From Ruminococcus flavefaciens FD-1 (GTDB lineage Bacteria > Bacillota > Clostridia > Oscillospirales > Ruminococcaceae), in assembly GCA_000174895.1 (NCBI GenBank), contig ACOK01000111.1:1-64000 (forward strand): DNA of 64,000 nucleotides. The letters run 5' to 3'. A program made the translations under genes and the position numbers. Positions 24,653-32,895 of this stretch are shown here, in pieces (position 1 is the first letter of the stretch; each line of letters opens with the position of its first letter). The notes beneath the pieces were generated by a model. It saw only the letters and a program-made list of their open reading frames with translations. It was not told the DNA's origin and searched no databases.

Positions 24653-25871
24653 CGTAAATGTTGACTACAAGCCTTGTAAGACAGTAACTCAGCTTCGCAG
24701 ATCCTGCAAATATATTCTCGGCAGGAATCCCGAACAGATCAGCAGCGGAGTAGTGAAAACACGTTCCGATTTATACTATGCTTTCGATGATGACAGGGAC
24801 AATTTTGCAGATGCTGTTCTGCTGACACGCAGACTGTGGGATAAGCCCTGCGATAAAAGGAGCAACCTTGCCTACAAGATGTCGATATCTTTTCATTCTG
24901 CTGAAAATCTGACCTATGAAGAAGCGTTTCAGATCGCAAAGGAGTTTGCCGAGAAGTTTTTCCACAGCAAAGGTTTTGATGTTATGTTTGCTGTTCATAC
25001 AGACAGAGATCATGTTCACGTTCATTTTATTATCGGCAACTGTAATCGTGATACAGGTAAGGCTTTTCGCAGAAACGAAAAGGACTTGTATATTATGTCT
25101 CAGTTTTTTGGTGAGCAATGCACCAAAAGAGGACTTACACGTTCGGTGCGTGAGAACTACTACAGCAAGGATCCCTGGCGGATAAAAGAGAGCTTCAACG
25201 AAGTGCAGATGAAGAAAAAGGGAAAAGAGACCTTTAAGTCAGAACTTCGTGAGGCTATTGAAAACGAGTGCAGGGATATACGCAACAAAACTTTTGAAGA
25301 TGTGATAAAAGGCTTATGGGAGCATTATCATGTCGAGACACGAGTAAAGGGAAACACGGTATCATACCGCCATCCTGAACACAAGAATAAGGCAGGAGAG
25401 CTTGTTTCCGTTCGTGGCAGCAAGCTCGGAGCTGCCTATACCAAAGGAGGAATTGATAATGTCCTTAAAGAATTACGAACAAGAGAGATCTCAGGAAGAG
25501 ATCGCACAGGAATATCTGAAACAGGGGAAGTTCTCCAGAGAACTGTTAGCTGTGGATTCACAGCGAATAAAGCAAACGGACAAGGAAGCGGTTCAGCTGC
25601 CGAAGACGGAGGGAACAACACAGGAAACTACTCTTACGGAGCTTCAGAACGAGATGAACAATATAGCGTATCTGAAAGCTGTGAGAGAAGACGAAGCACG
25701 TCAGGACAAGGAAGTGGATATACTTCTCGCAACCGTAATGAAGATAGCCACGATACAGGAGAGCTTTATGGAGAATATGCTCGTAAAGTTCGACGAGCTG
25801 AACAGAAGGCAGCTGAATCTGCTGAGCGTTCAAAGCGAGTACGCAAAAAACGTTCGGAACAGCATAGATGA
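24642..25871 (+). CDS. mobA: MOBP-type relaxase
   Basis: The 409-residue relaxase has the metal-binding motif HTDRDHVHVHF (about 120-130), the HUH signature of enzymes that nick oriT and carry the strand through transfer. The nucleophile is expected in the N-terminal third (Tyr43-type position near CKYILG or Tyr65/66) but is not certain. A RGSKLGAAY motif lies near 255. The last 138 residues are Ser/Gly/Arg-rich and overlap a second gene in another frame. It acts with MobC. Confidence 0.85.
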   Translation: MFGNVNVDYKPCKTVTQLRRSCKYILGRNPEQISSGVVKTRSDLYYAFDDDRDNFADAVLLTRRLWDKPCDKRSNLAYKMSISFHSAENLTYEEAFQIAKEFAEKFFHSKGFDVMFAVHTDRDHVHVHFIIGNCNRDTGKAFRRNEKDLYIMSQFFGEQCTKRGLTRSVRENYYSKDPWRIKESFNEVQMKKKGKETFKSELREAIENECRDIRNKTFEDVIKGLWEHYHVETRVKGNTVSYRHPEHKNKAGELVSVRGSKLGAAYTKGGIDNVLKELRTREISGRDRTGISETGEVLQRTVSCGFTANKANGQGSGSAAEDGGNNTGNYSYGASERDEQYSVSESCERRRSTSGQGSGYTSRNRNEDSHDTGELYGEYARKVRRAEQKAAESAERSKRVRKKRSEQHR

Positions 25872-26139
25872 TACTATTAAAAGTATCTATTATCAGTTCA
25901 GGGCAGAGCAGGAGAAAGCATTCATTGATATACGCAAGTTCCTTGCCAATGATACTGAGCTTATGATAAAAAAGATAAACGCTGCTGCGAAAAATGCAGA
26001 AAAGGCTGCTGAAAGAGCCGCCGATACCGCCTTGAATCTGGAGCTTGAAGAAAAGTGGAAGGCAAGGCTTTTCTATCTGCCGCCGTTATTTGTTGTGCTT
26101 GATATAATCATCAGACTGTATTTCAGATTCTGGAGTTAA
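25459..26139 (+). CDS. Overprinted coiled-coil membrane protein (MobB-like position)
   Basis: ATG 25459 has a strong AAAGGAGG at 8-base spacing and opens a 226-residue frame, the first 413 bases of which lie inside the relaxase gene in a different frame. The product is a long charged coiled coil (about 20-195) closed by one C-terminal membrane helix (FYLPPLFVVLDIIIRLYF) and a short tail. In RSF1010 a membrane-linked MobB is likewise nested within mobA and stabilises the relaxosome. The analogy rests on position and topology; no sequence match is claimed. Confidence 0.75.
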   Translation: MSLKNYEQERSQEEIAQEYLKQGKFSRELLAVDSQRIKQTDKEAVQLPKTEGTTQETTLTELQNEMNNIAYLKAVREDEARQDKEVDILLATVMKIATIQESFMENMLVKFDELNRRQLNLLSVQSEYAKNVRNSIDDTIKSIYYQFRAEQEKAFIDIRKFLANDTELMIKKINAAAKNAEKAAERAADTALNLELEEKWKARLFYLPPLFVVLDIIIRLYFRFWS

Positions 26140-28132
26140 CATCGTGAAGCAGGGCGAGAGTTTGCAGTGTATCGTTATTGGAGATGCCAAGTTCTTGATA
26201 TATTACGATTGCTTTTTCAAGCTCCGCCCTGCATTCCTTGTAACGCTTGCTGTTATAATACATGAAGCCGAGATTATGGTGCATATTCGCCTTGAATTCA
26301 AGGCTTACGCTGTCGGCAAGTGCAAGAGCTTTTTCGGCTATGGGAATAGCTTTTGAATGATCGCCGTGAGCAATACCGGTATTAAGGCACTGTATGTAGT
26401 ACATTTTTGCAAGGTATTTACTGTTATCGGGAAGTGAATTAACAGTATCAGTATAGATATTGCAGAGAGTTTCGATATGACCGGTCATTTTGCTTGCTTC
26501 AAGATAACCGACAGATTCCTCAATTAAAAGCAGATAATTATCAATATCATCATATCTGATATGCCTGCAAATTTCAGTAAGCATATCAGCAAATGACTTC
26601 ACAGGAACAGCTATGCCGTGAGCGGTACAAACATCGAATGTGTTCTTCATAAAATCAGTACAGCTTTGTATTGACGGTTCAAGATCAGTGATAATAATAT
26701 CCTTGACCATAGGCTGTACGGATATTATACCGTTTTCTGAGAGCTTCAACATTCCTGAGTCATCAAGTTCGTGAACAGTATTAAGGTCAGCGAGTCCGCA
26801 TAGTTTTGCAAATGGACGCACCTTTATTCCCTCATTTGGGATAAAAGAAGTGCAGCTCAGTATGTACCGCATATCCTCATTCAGTTCAAACAGGCTGAAC
26901 AGAAAATGAATGTGTGAGTAGTAGGTCTGATTCTGAGTTTTATCATCCTTGACAGTTTTAACCTTATCGGAAAGTTCAGGATTGATACTGCAAGTTTTCA
27001 GCTTTTCAAGTATCTCGTCAGGCTCTAATAAACCTGTGTTCATAAGTCTTGCTGTTATTTCGACTGCGTAGGTGTGACGGTGAACAATGTCAATTATTTC
27101 ATCGACAACGGAGCTGTATTCTTCCGCTTCGGGAAATATATTACAGACAAGTCTGTGTAATGCTTCAATGGGCATTTCCGAAAGCTCAAAGGTAGACTCA
27201 TTCTCAAAGTGAGAGCGTGAAGTAAAGAGCATATCGCACTTGTACTTCTTTATAACTTCATATTCAGCATAGGAAGAAAGCTCGGATTCACGGACATTAA
27301 AGCCGTCTATGATGATAAGGGTATCATTTCCCAGCTTGCGGAGAAGTTTATGACGAATACCGAAAGCATTTTTATCATCGTTATCATCAAGCGGTATCTG
27401 CGTTATCATATCATGCAGACTTCCGTTGTAGGTAAAGAACAGAATATGTTTATATTTGTCACGGTAACGCTTTGCATATGCTTTTGCAAATTCGCTTTTG
27501 CCAATGCCAGCAAGACCTGTTATGAAAATGCGGTTATGTTCGTCAAAGAGCTTGCGGAGTTCTTTCAGCTCATCATCACGACCGCAGAAATATCTGCATA
27601 ACGGCGGTGGAGCATAAGCTGTATCAAGGTCATATTCAACGATAAACGAATCAGCTTTTTTCGGAACGGGGAGTGTTAAAGGTTCTTTCGGTCGTGACAT
27701 CGTATTATATACAGCTTTTGTTATGAAAGCTGTTACATCGCTTTTCTTTTCAAATGGAAAAGTGCTGCATATATCGGATTTAACATCGTCCGTAAAATAG
27801 TCGTCTGCTTTGATAAGCTTATACAATTCTTCGGCGGTGTTATAGTAATCAATAAGCCACGGAAGGATATATGCTTCAATATCATCGGACAGCACTCCGA
27901 GATCGCCTGCATAGAATTTGAACAGCTCCGCAGGCAAAGCTCTTTCGTTACGAGAGAACTTTCCGACATAGGAATTATCAAATGCAGAATCATTGCCGTC
28001 TGTATACGCAAAGAACAAAGCATTGAAGAATTCGCTTTGAGAGCATTTGACTTCCTTGCTATAGGGATTTATTTTATGGTCTGCATCGTTATACAGACGT
28101 TTGAAAACATCAGCAAAAGTAATATATGACAC
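26123..28132 (-). CDS. STAND NTPase: NB-ARC with TPR repeats
   Basis: The product is about 669 residues (GTG 28132; GTG 28141 also possible, but it abuts the AAAAGGCGG site). An unrecognised helical N-terminus of about 180 residues precedes an NB-ARC core: CGRDDEL, Walker A FITGLAGIGKSEFAK, Walker B TLIIIDGF, then sensor MLFTSRS. A winged-helix-like middle and C-terminal TPRs follow (MHHNLGFMYYNSKRYKECRAELEKA). STAND ATPases are nucleotide-switch sensors; bacterial ones include antiphage Avs and related systems. Here the N-terminus would be the effector or adaptor. Its 3' end overlaps the convergent MobB-like gene by 17 bases. Confidence 0.75.
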   Translation of the reverse strand: MSYITFADVFKRLYNDADHKINPYSKEVKCSQSEFFNALFFAYTDGNDSAFDNSYVGKFSRNERALPAELFKFYAGDLGVLSDDIEAYILPWLIDYYNTAEELYKLIKADDYFTDDVKSDICSTFPFEKKSDVTAFITKAVYNTMSRPKEPLTLPVPKKADSFIVEYDLDTAYAPPPLCRYFCGRDDELKELRKLFDEHNRIFITGLAGIGKSEFAKAYAKRYRDKYKHILFFTYNGSLHDMITQIPLDDNDDKNAFGIRHKLLRKLGNDTLIIIDGFNVRESELSSYAEYEVIKKYKCDMLFTSRSHFENESTFELSEMPIEALHRLVCNIFPEAEEYSSVVDEIIDIVHRHTYAVEITARLMNTGLLEPDEILEKLKTCSINPELSDKVKTVKDDKTQNQTYYSHIHFLFSLFELNEDMRYILSCTSFIPNEGIKVRPFAKLCGLADLNTVHELDDSGMLKLSENGIISVQPMVKDIIITDLEPSIQSCTDFMKNTFDVCTAHGIAVPVKSFADMLTEICRHIRYDDIDNYLLLIEESVGYLEASKMTGHIETLCNIYTDTVNSLPDNSKYLAKMYYIQCLNTGIAHGDHSKAIPIAEKALALADSVSLEFKANMHHNLGFMYYNSKRYKECRAELEKAIVIYQELGISNNDTLQTLALLHDVNSRI

Positions 28133-28153
28133 ACAAAACACCGCCTTTTCTAC

Positions 28154-28182
28154 ATTATATCATAGATATGGGCGGTTTACAA
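28154..28182 (-). promoter_or_regulatory. Promoter of the STAND gene
   Basis: Minus-strand TTGTAA (28182-28177), 17 bases, TATAAT (28159-28154). Confidence 0.65.
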
Positions 28183-28202
28183 TACAAAAAGGAGATAAAC
28201 AG

Positions 28203-29546
28203 TTGAAGGATAAAGAGAAGAAAAAAGAGTTTCTTGAAAATGCTCCCAAATGGGTAATGGGGATAAACTCCATTGATGAGATAGCATACGGAACGGAATA
28301 TCTGAAACAGTTCCCGATGTTGTGCGTTAATGACAAGCTGTTTGATGTAGACGGAGAAGTTGATATGAAGTATGTCAGCTATCGTATCTCTCAGGATATA
28401 CTGCCTTATGTCAGGAATAATCTTTCTAATCGGGTGAAGTCACTGATAGAGGCGATTAAACTTCTTTGTTACAACAGCGAATTACCGCTTGATGAATTCA
28501 GGATACATCTGCAAAACGGTACGCTTGATGTTGACGGTACATTTACGGAGAAGAAGTACTTTTGCAGAAACCGACTGAATGTTGAATACAAGGAGTTTAT
28601 CGGTGAGGCTTACTATCCCGAGAAGTTTCTGACATTTCTGTATGATCTTCTTGAACCCGAGGACGTTGAAACATTGCAGGAGTATCTCGGATACTGCCTC
28701 ATACCGTCAACACGAGGACAGAAAATGATGTTCATAGTCGGAAACGGCGGAGAGGGAAAATCGAGGATAGGAGTAGTTCTGCAAAGTATATTCGGAAAAA
28801 ATATGCTGACAGGAAGCTTTCAGCGTATAGAAAACGACCGTTTTTTCAGGTATAACTTGCAGGATAAACTGCTCATGGTAGATGATGATATGCAGATGAA
28901 CGCTCTTATGAGTACGGGATATATCAAGAATCTGATAACAGCAGAAACTCCTGTTGATGTAGAAGCAAAGGGAGAACAGTCATATCAGGCAAAGCTGTAT
29001 TCACGTTTTCTGTGTTTCGGTAACGGCAGTCCGAAAGCACTGTATGATAAGACGGACGGATTTGCACGAAGGCTGATAATCCTCACTACAAAGCCAAAGT
29101 CCGAGAACCGCATCGATGATCCTTTTATTGCAGATAAGTTTATTGCTGAAAAGGAAAAGATATTCCGCTGGATGTATGACGGACTGAAAAGACTGATAGA
29201 CAGAAAGTTCCGTTTTACTATTTCCAATAAAACAAAGCTGAATATTTCCGAGGCATTGTCGGATAACTGCAATATCAACGAGTTTCTGAGCGACTGTGAT
29301 ATCGTATCATTCAACACAGATTTTCGTGTTACGGGAGCGGAACTTTATTCGTCATATTCTGTCTGGTGCGGTGATAATGCTCTAACGGCGTTGAAGCGAG
29401 ATACTTTCATAAGCTGGCTCAAAACAAATCAGAAAAAGCTCGGCATATGCTACGATTCCAATATCTTGGATGACAGAGGAAACAGAGTAAGGGGCTTCAA
29501 AGGGATAAAGACAAACAGAAAAACGACCTGCGTAAAAGGTGTGTAG
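28203..29546 (+). CDS. P4/D5-type replication helicase (SF3)
   Basis: The product is 447 residues from TTG 28203, behind AAAAAGGAG; the first ATG of the longer frame (28101) overlaps the divergent gene and has no site. A D5_N-like region is followed by an SF3 helicase: Walker A FIVGNGGEGKSRIG (about 178-191), Walker B KLLMVDDDMQ, and motif C FLCFGNGSP. The C-terminal winged part ends near GFKGIK, shared with phage-plasmid primases. It probably replicates the excised element. A primase domain is not evident, so the host or another gene must prime. Confidence 0.8.
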   Translation: MKDKEKKKEFLENAPKWVMGINSIDEIAYGTEYLKQFPMLCVNDKLFDVDGEVDMKYVSYRISQDILPYVRNNLSNRVKSLIEAIKLLCYNSELPLDEFRIHLQNGTLDVDGTFTEKKYFCRNRLNVEYKEFIGEAYYPEKFLTFLYDLLEPEDVETLQEYLGYCLIPSTRGQKMMFIVGNGGEGKSRIGVVLQSIFGKNMLTGSFQRIENDRFFRYNLQDKLLMVDDDMQMNALMSTGYIKNLITAETPVDVEAKGEQSYQAKLYSRFLCFGNGSPKALYDKTDGFARRLIILTTKPKSENRIDDPFIADKFIAEKEKIFRWMYDGLKRLIDRKFRFTISNKTKLNISEALSDNCNINEFLSDCDIVSFNTDFRVTGAELYSSYSVWCGDNALTALKRDTFISWLKTNQKKLGICYDSNILDDRGNRVRGFKGIKTNRKTTCVKGV

Positions 29547-29690
29547 CTGTGTAAATGGCTGTATACAGCCTTATATGGTGCGTAATAATGATGCGTATAG
29601 CTGTGTTACACATTGCATACACAGCTCTGATACACACCGTAAAAGCCTATAAATAGAGAAATACACACCTACACATCATTTTTTGATATT
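29547..29690. repeat. TGTGTA-rich repeat region, candidate replication origin
   Basis: Several GTGTA/TACAC units occur in both orientations, among them an AGCTGTGT / ACACAGCT inverted pair (about 29598-29625) and further TGTGT/ACACA runs either side. It lies directly downstream of the SF3 helicase gene. No gene is seen. Confidence 0.4.
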
Positions 29691-29712
29691 GATTTCAAAG
29701 AGAGGGATAACA

Positions 29713-29937
29713 ATGAGAAAAGAAAAAAGGATCACCATATACAAGAAGATATGGTGTAAAATCCGTTACTGGCAGAGCCTTAAAGATGTCAGTGACAGTG
29801 AACTTGCAGCCTATTTACAGGTATGCGAGCGAACATTAAGAGACTACGACAAGAACGCAAGAAACATCACACTTGAAAAGGTAGATAATTTCCTTGTTGT
29901 GAACAGCATGGAACTTGACGAATTGCTTGCAATGTAG
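29713..29937 (+). CDS. Small helix-turn-helix protein
   Basis: The 74-residue basic protein starts at ATG 29713 (GAGAGGG upstream). It contains a likely XRE-type helix-turn-helix, SDSELAAYLQVCERTLRDYD (about 30-49). Its place directly before the integrase suggests an excision factor or integrase regulator. Neither role can be fixed from sequence. Confidence 0.65.
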   Translation: MRKEKRITIYKKIWCKIRYWQSLKDVSDSELAAYLQVCERTLRDYDKNARNITLEKVDNFLVVNSMELDELLAM

Positions 29938-29955
29938 ATTTATACGTAAAAACAC

Positions 29956-29984
29956 TGGACAAATCACACGGGAAGTGGTATACT
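29956..29984 (+). promoter_or_regulatory. Integrase promoter with overlapping arm-type site
   Basis: TGGACA (29956-29961), 17 bases, TATACT (29979-29984). An AATCACACGG site (29962-29971) sits between the boxes, so integrase could repress its own gene. Confidence 0.6.
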
Positions 29985-30032
29985 GTATTTATAGTTTGAT
30001 ATCACTTTCCGATGCTCGGAAAGGAATGGTAT

Positions 30033-31076
30033 ATGAAGGCTAAAAAACTTCCTTCGGGAAATTACAGAGTTCAGGTAGTTGCAGGACATGATGAAAACGG
30101 TAAGCGTATCGTCAAGTCATTTACAGCATCAGAGGAGTGGGAAGCAATAAAACTTGCCACAGACTTTGCTTGCAGGAGAGAACAGAACTACGATAATAAC
30201 ATGACTGTTGCTCAAGCAATGGAAATGTACATCGACAGCAGAAGAAATGTTCTTGAAGAAACAACTATCCGTGATTACAATCAGGTATTAAAATACCGCT
30301 TCAAAACACTTATGAATGTTAAAGTCAGAGATATAAAGCCTATTCAGATACAGCGGGCAATAAATCTTGAAGCTGAAAAGGTAAGTCCAAAGACAGTCAA
30401 GAATGCATACGGTCTGTTGAAGTCGGTACTGAAAATGTTCAATGCGGATATTAATCTGAACAGTGTTAAGCTCCCGAAACTCAGAAAAAAGGAAAAGGAA
30501 TTACCGTCGTTTGAAGAGGTCTTTACTATCGTAAAGGGAACAGAGATCGAACTTCCCGTACTGCTTGCAGCCTGGCTCAGTCTGCGAATAGGAGAGGTCA
30601 TTGGTTTGCAGTTCAGAGATATTGATAAAGAAACACGCAGAATAAGTATCAGGCGTACTGTTATCCGTACCGATGAAGGACTGAAAGTACGTGAAGGTTG
30701 CAAGACTGAAAAAAGTCAGCGTCAGCTTGAATTGCCCAATTACATATTTGATATGATAATGGCAATTGAGCATGACAGTGATGAGGACTTTATAGTTCCG
30801 CTTACAAGAAAGGCACTTTACAGCAGATTTACAAGACTTATGAAAAGGAACGATATCAAAATGACTTTTCATGATCTTCGCCATTTGAACGCTTCAATTA
30901 TGCTTATGCTCGGTGTTCCCGACAAGTATGCGATGGAGCGTGGAGGTTGGTCTACGGATAGTATTCTGAAATCCGTTTATCAGCAGACATTCAGCTCGGA
31001 ACGCAAAAAGATCGACAAGATGATTGATGGTTATTTCAATGGTATTATCCTTAATTCTGGGAATGTTTCAGCATAA
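30033..31076 (+). CDS. int: Tyrosine integrase of the 13.6 kb element
   Basis: The 347-residue protein starts at ATG 30033 behind GGAAAGGA. An arm-binding N-terminus (YRVQVVAGHDENGKR) and SAM-like core-binding domain precede the catalytic residues: Arg in LSLRIGEV, Lys in KTEKSQRQLELP, HDLRHLN, GGWS in place of GHxS, and Tyr in SVYQQT. It catalyses site-specific insertion at the tRNA 3' end; the attachment repeat lies 92 bases downstream. The motifs look intact. Confidence 0.9.
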   Translation: MKAKKLPSGNYRVQVVAGHDENGKRIVKSFTASEEWEAIKLATDFACRREQNYDNNMTVAQAMEMYIDSRRNVLEETTIRDYNQVLKYRFKTLMNVKVRDIKPIQIQRAINLEAEKVSPKTVKNAYGLLKSVLKMFNADINLNSVKLPKLRKKEKELPSFEEVFTIVKGTEIELPVLLAAWLSLRIGEVIGLQFRDIDKETRRISIRRTVIRTDEGLKVREGCKTEKSQRQLELPNYIFDMIMAIEHDSDEDFIVPLTRKALYSRFTRLMKRNDIKMTFHDLRHLNASIMLMLGVPDKYAMERGGWSTDSILKSVYQQTFSSERKKIDKMIDGYFNGIILNSGNVSA

Positions 31077-31083
31077 AAAAAGA

Positions 31084-31118
31084 GTGTGATTCCGTGATAA
31101 TCACACGAAATCACACAG
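31084..31118. repeat. Right arm-type integrase sites
   Basis: AATCACAC units at 31084-31091 (reverse), 31099-31108 and 31109-31118, mirroring those at the left end. Confidence 0.6.
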
Positions 31119-31167
31119 TCACGTTCACAAATGCCTGTTTTCAGGCGGTTTATACAGTTGGGGCAAC

Positions 31168-31193
31168 GGTTCAAATCCAGCCGCCGCAACCAA
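31168..31193 (+). repeat. Right attachment repeat (tRNA 3' tail)
   Basis: Twenty-six bases identical to 17633-17658. Only the T-arm-to-CCA part of the tRNA is present here. Confidence 0.85.
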
Positions 31194-31198
31194 CGTAG

Positions 31199-31236
31199 AA
31201 TAGGCACTTTCGAGCAATCGAGAGTGCCTATTTTTT
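31199..31236 (+). terminator. Terminator of the original tRNA gene
   Basis: Near-perfect stem AATAGGCACTT...TCGA / TCGA...GTGCCTATT (31199-31213 and 31218-31232) followed by TTTT. It lies just outside the element, where the host tRNA would have ended. Confidence 0.75.
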
Positions 31237-31530
31237 ATGCAAAAATGAGTGAAATACATCAACCGTACATCAACGCAGAAAATTTTCCCTCTAAATATCG
31301 TTGAGAATCATGGAGTGTCACAGAGAGTTATTGAGAATCACAGAGATTTTTGTTAACCGAGGTTAACATCTTTTGGAGCGGAGTGAATCGAATATATAGA
31401 ATAGTAGAAAAGCACCGGAGCGGTGCTTTCTTGTTTTTATATATTGACTTTGCTGCGGCGCTTGGCAGTTATTGCAAATACTTCTATGGCATGATATAAT
31501 ATAAAAAACTACCATCATGGAGGGACAGAC
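31237..31530. other. Non-coding interval with direct repeats and a terminator
   Basis: No gene. TTGAGAATCAYRGAG is repeated 30 bases apart (31301-31315 and 31331-31345), perhaps arm sites of another lost element. A stem AAAGCACCG / CGGTGCTTT (31409-31429) is terminator-like. Confidence 0.45.
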
Positions 31531-32861
31531 ATGAAAAAAGTATTGAGTTCACTGAAAAATATCAACGGAAGATTATTCCTTGCCTTGCTTGTAATGGGAC
31601 TATGTCCTACATTGTACACAACGCTGAGGACGTTCTTCCTCGGACAGCTTCCCGGAGATTGGGCGTACTCAATAGCAGGACAGCTTTCGTGGGTAAATCT
31701 GCTGTATGAAGTTATAAACGAAGCAATAGTGCTTCCGTTGTATTTCTTTCTTGGAAAGGCAGTCGCAGATAAGGATGAGTATACAAACAGAGTACGAAGC
31801 GGACTGTTGGTCTCACTGGGAATATATACGGTCTGTTCTGTGCTTGTAATGACATTTGTGCATCCGCTGCTTAGCTTCATGGCGGTTTCGCAGGACATAA
31901 TCTCTGAGTCTGCAAGCTATATCAGGATAGAGTGTATAGCTAACATCTTTGGCATTCTTTACAGCTTCATATGTGTAGCGCTGATAAGCATAGGAAAGGA
32001 CGGGCTTGTCTATGCAATAACTGCTGCAAAGCTGGTGCTTAGCCTTATACTTGACACACTGCTTGTATCGTCACTGCCTGTATCGCTTAAATGCGGAGTC
32101 AACGGAATAGGAATATCGAATATTATCTCAAATCTTATATTGTTCGTTGTAGCAGCTGTGCTCATAAGCAGATGCGGCTATCATATATTCGAGAGAAAAA
32201 AGCTGTCCTTTGCATGGATGAAGGACTTTTTAAGAGTCGGCAGTATCTCAGGACTTGAATCTTTTGTACGAAATATCGCATATATGCTCATGGTATCACG
32301 TATGGTAAATATGGTAGGCGAACAGGGAACGTACTGGGTAGCGAATAATTTTATCTGGGGCTGGATGCTTCTGCCTGTAACTCAGCTGGGCGAACTCATC
32401 AAACAGGAGACTGCCAAGGATAAAAATGCTGTAAGGAATAATACTCCCGGCTACTTTGCCATTACAGCAATGACCTGTATCTTATGGGTACTGCTTATCC
32501 CTGCTTACAAGCCTTTTATGCAGTATGTACTCGGATACAGCGATGTGGATAAGCTGTTTGAACTTGTCATGGTATTATTCACTTTCTACGTGCTGTATGC
32601 CTTTCAGAATGTATTCGATGCAACATTTTATGGCAGGGGGAAAAACGACATATATGCTGCCCTGAGTCGGTAGTTACCAACAGCATTTACTACGGTGCAT
32701 TTTTCATTTTGTATCTTTGCGGAGTATGGACTCCGTCGCTTATAGGTATCGCATTGATGTTCGGCTTCGGAAATGCTTTTGATTCGGTAGTATCCTATCT
32801 TGCGTACCGACACTTCCTGAAGAAGGAAATGCTTGACAGTAACGAGAGAAAAGCTGTATAA
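31531..32861 (+). pseudogene. MATE efflux transporter with late frameshift
   Basis: ATG 31531 (GGAGGG upstream) opens 376 good residues of a multidrug/toxic compound extrusion protein with about ten membrane helices. In-frame translation then ends at TAG 32671-32673. One base added near 32662 (CTGAG to CTTGAG) restores LESVVTNSIYYG and a final two helices to TAA 32859-32861. A single-base deletion is therefore the simplest cause. The truncated product would lack the last helices and probably not function. Confidence 0.85.
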
Positions 32862-32890
32862 TAAAGAAAAAGCGCCCACGAAGGGCGCTT
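32862..32890 (-). terminator. Terminator of the mobilization operon
   Basis: Stem AAGCGCCC (32870-32877) / GGGCGCTT (32883-32890) with a T-rich tail on the minus strand. Confidence 0.8.
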
Positions 32891-32895
32891 GGGTA

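Larger units (their letters stand above)
17633..31193 (+). mobile_element. Integrative mobilizable element (13.6 kb)
   Basis: A 26 bp direct repeat of a tRNA 3' end (17633-17658 and 31168-31193) encloses an integrase next to the right end, a relaxase/MobC pair, ParM, a replication-type helicase and several defence genes. Both ends carry AATCACACGA-type repeats like integrase arm sites. No conjugative secretion genes are present, so transfer would need a helper. Confidence 0.85.
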
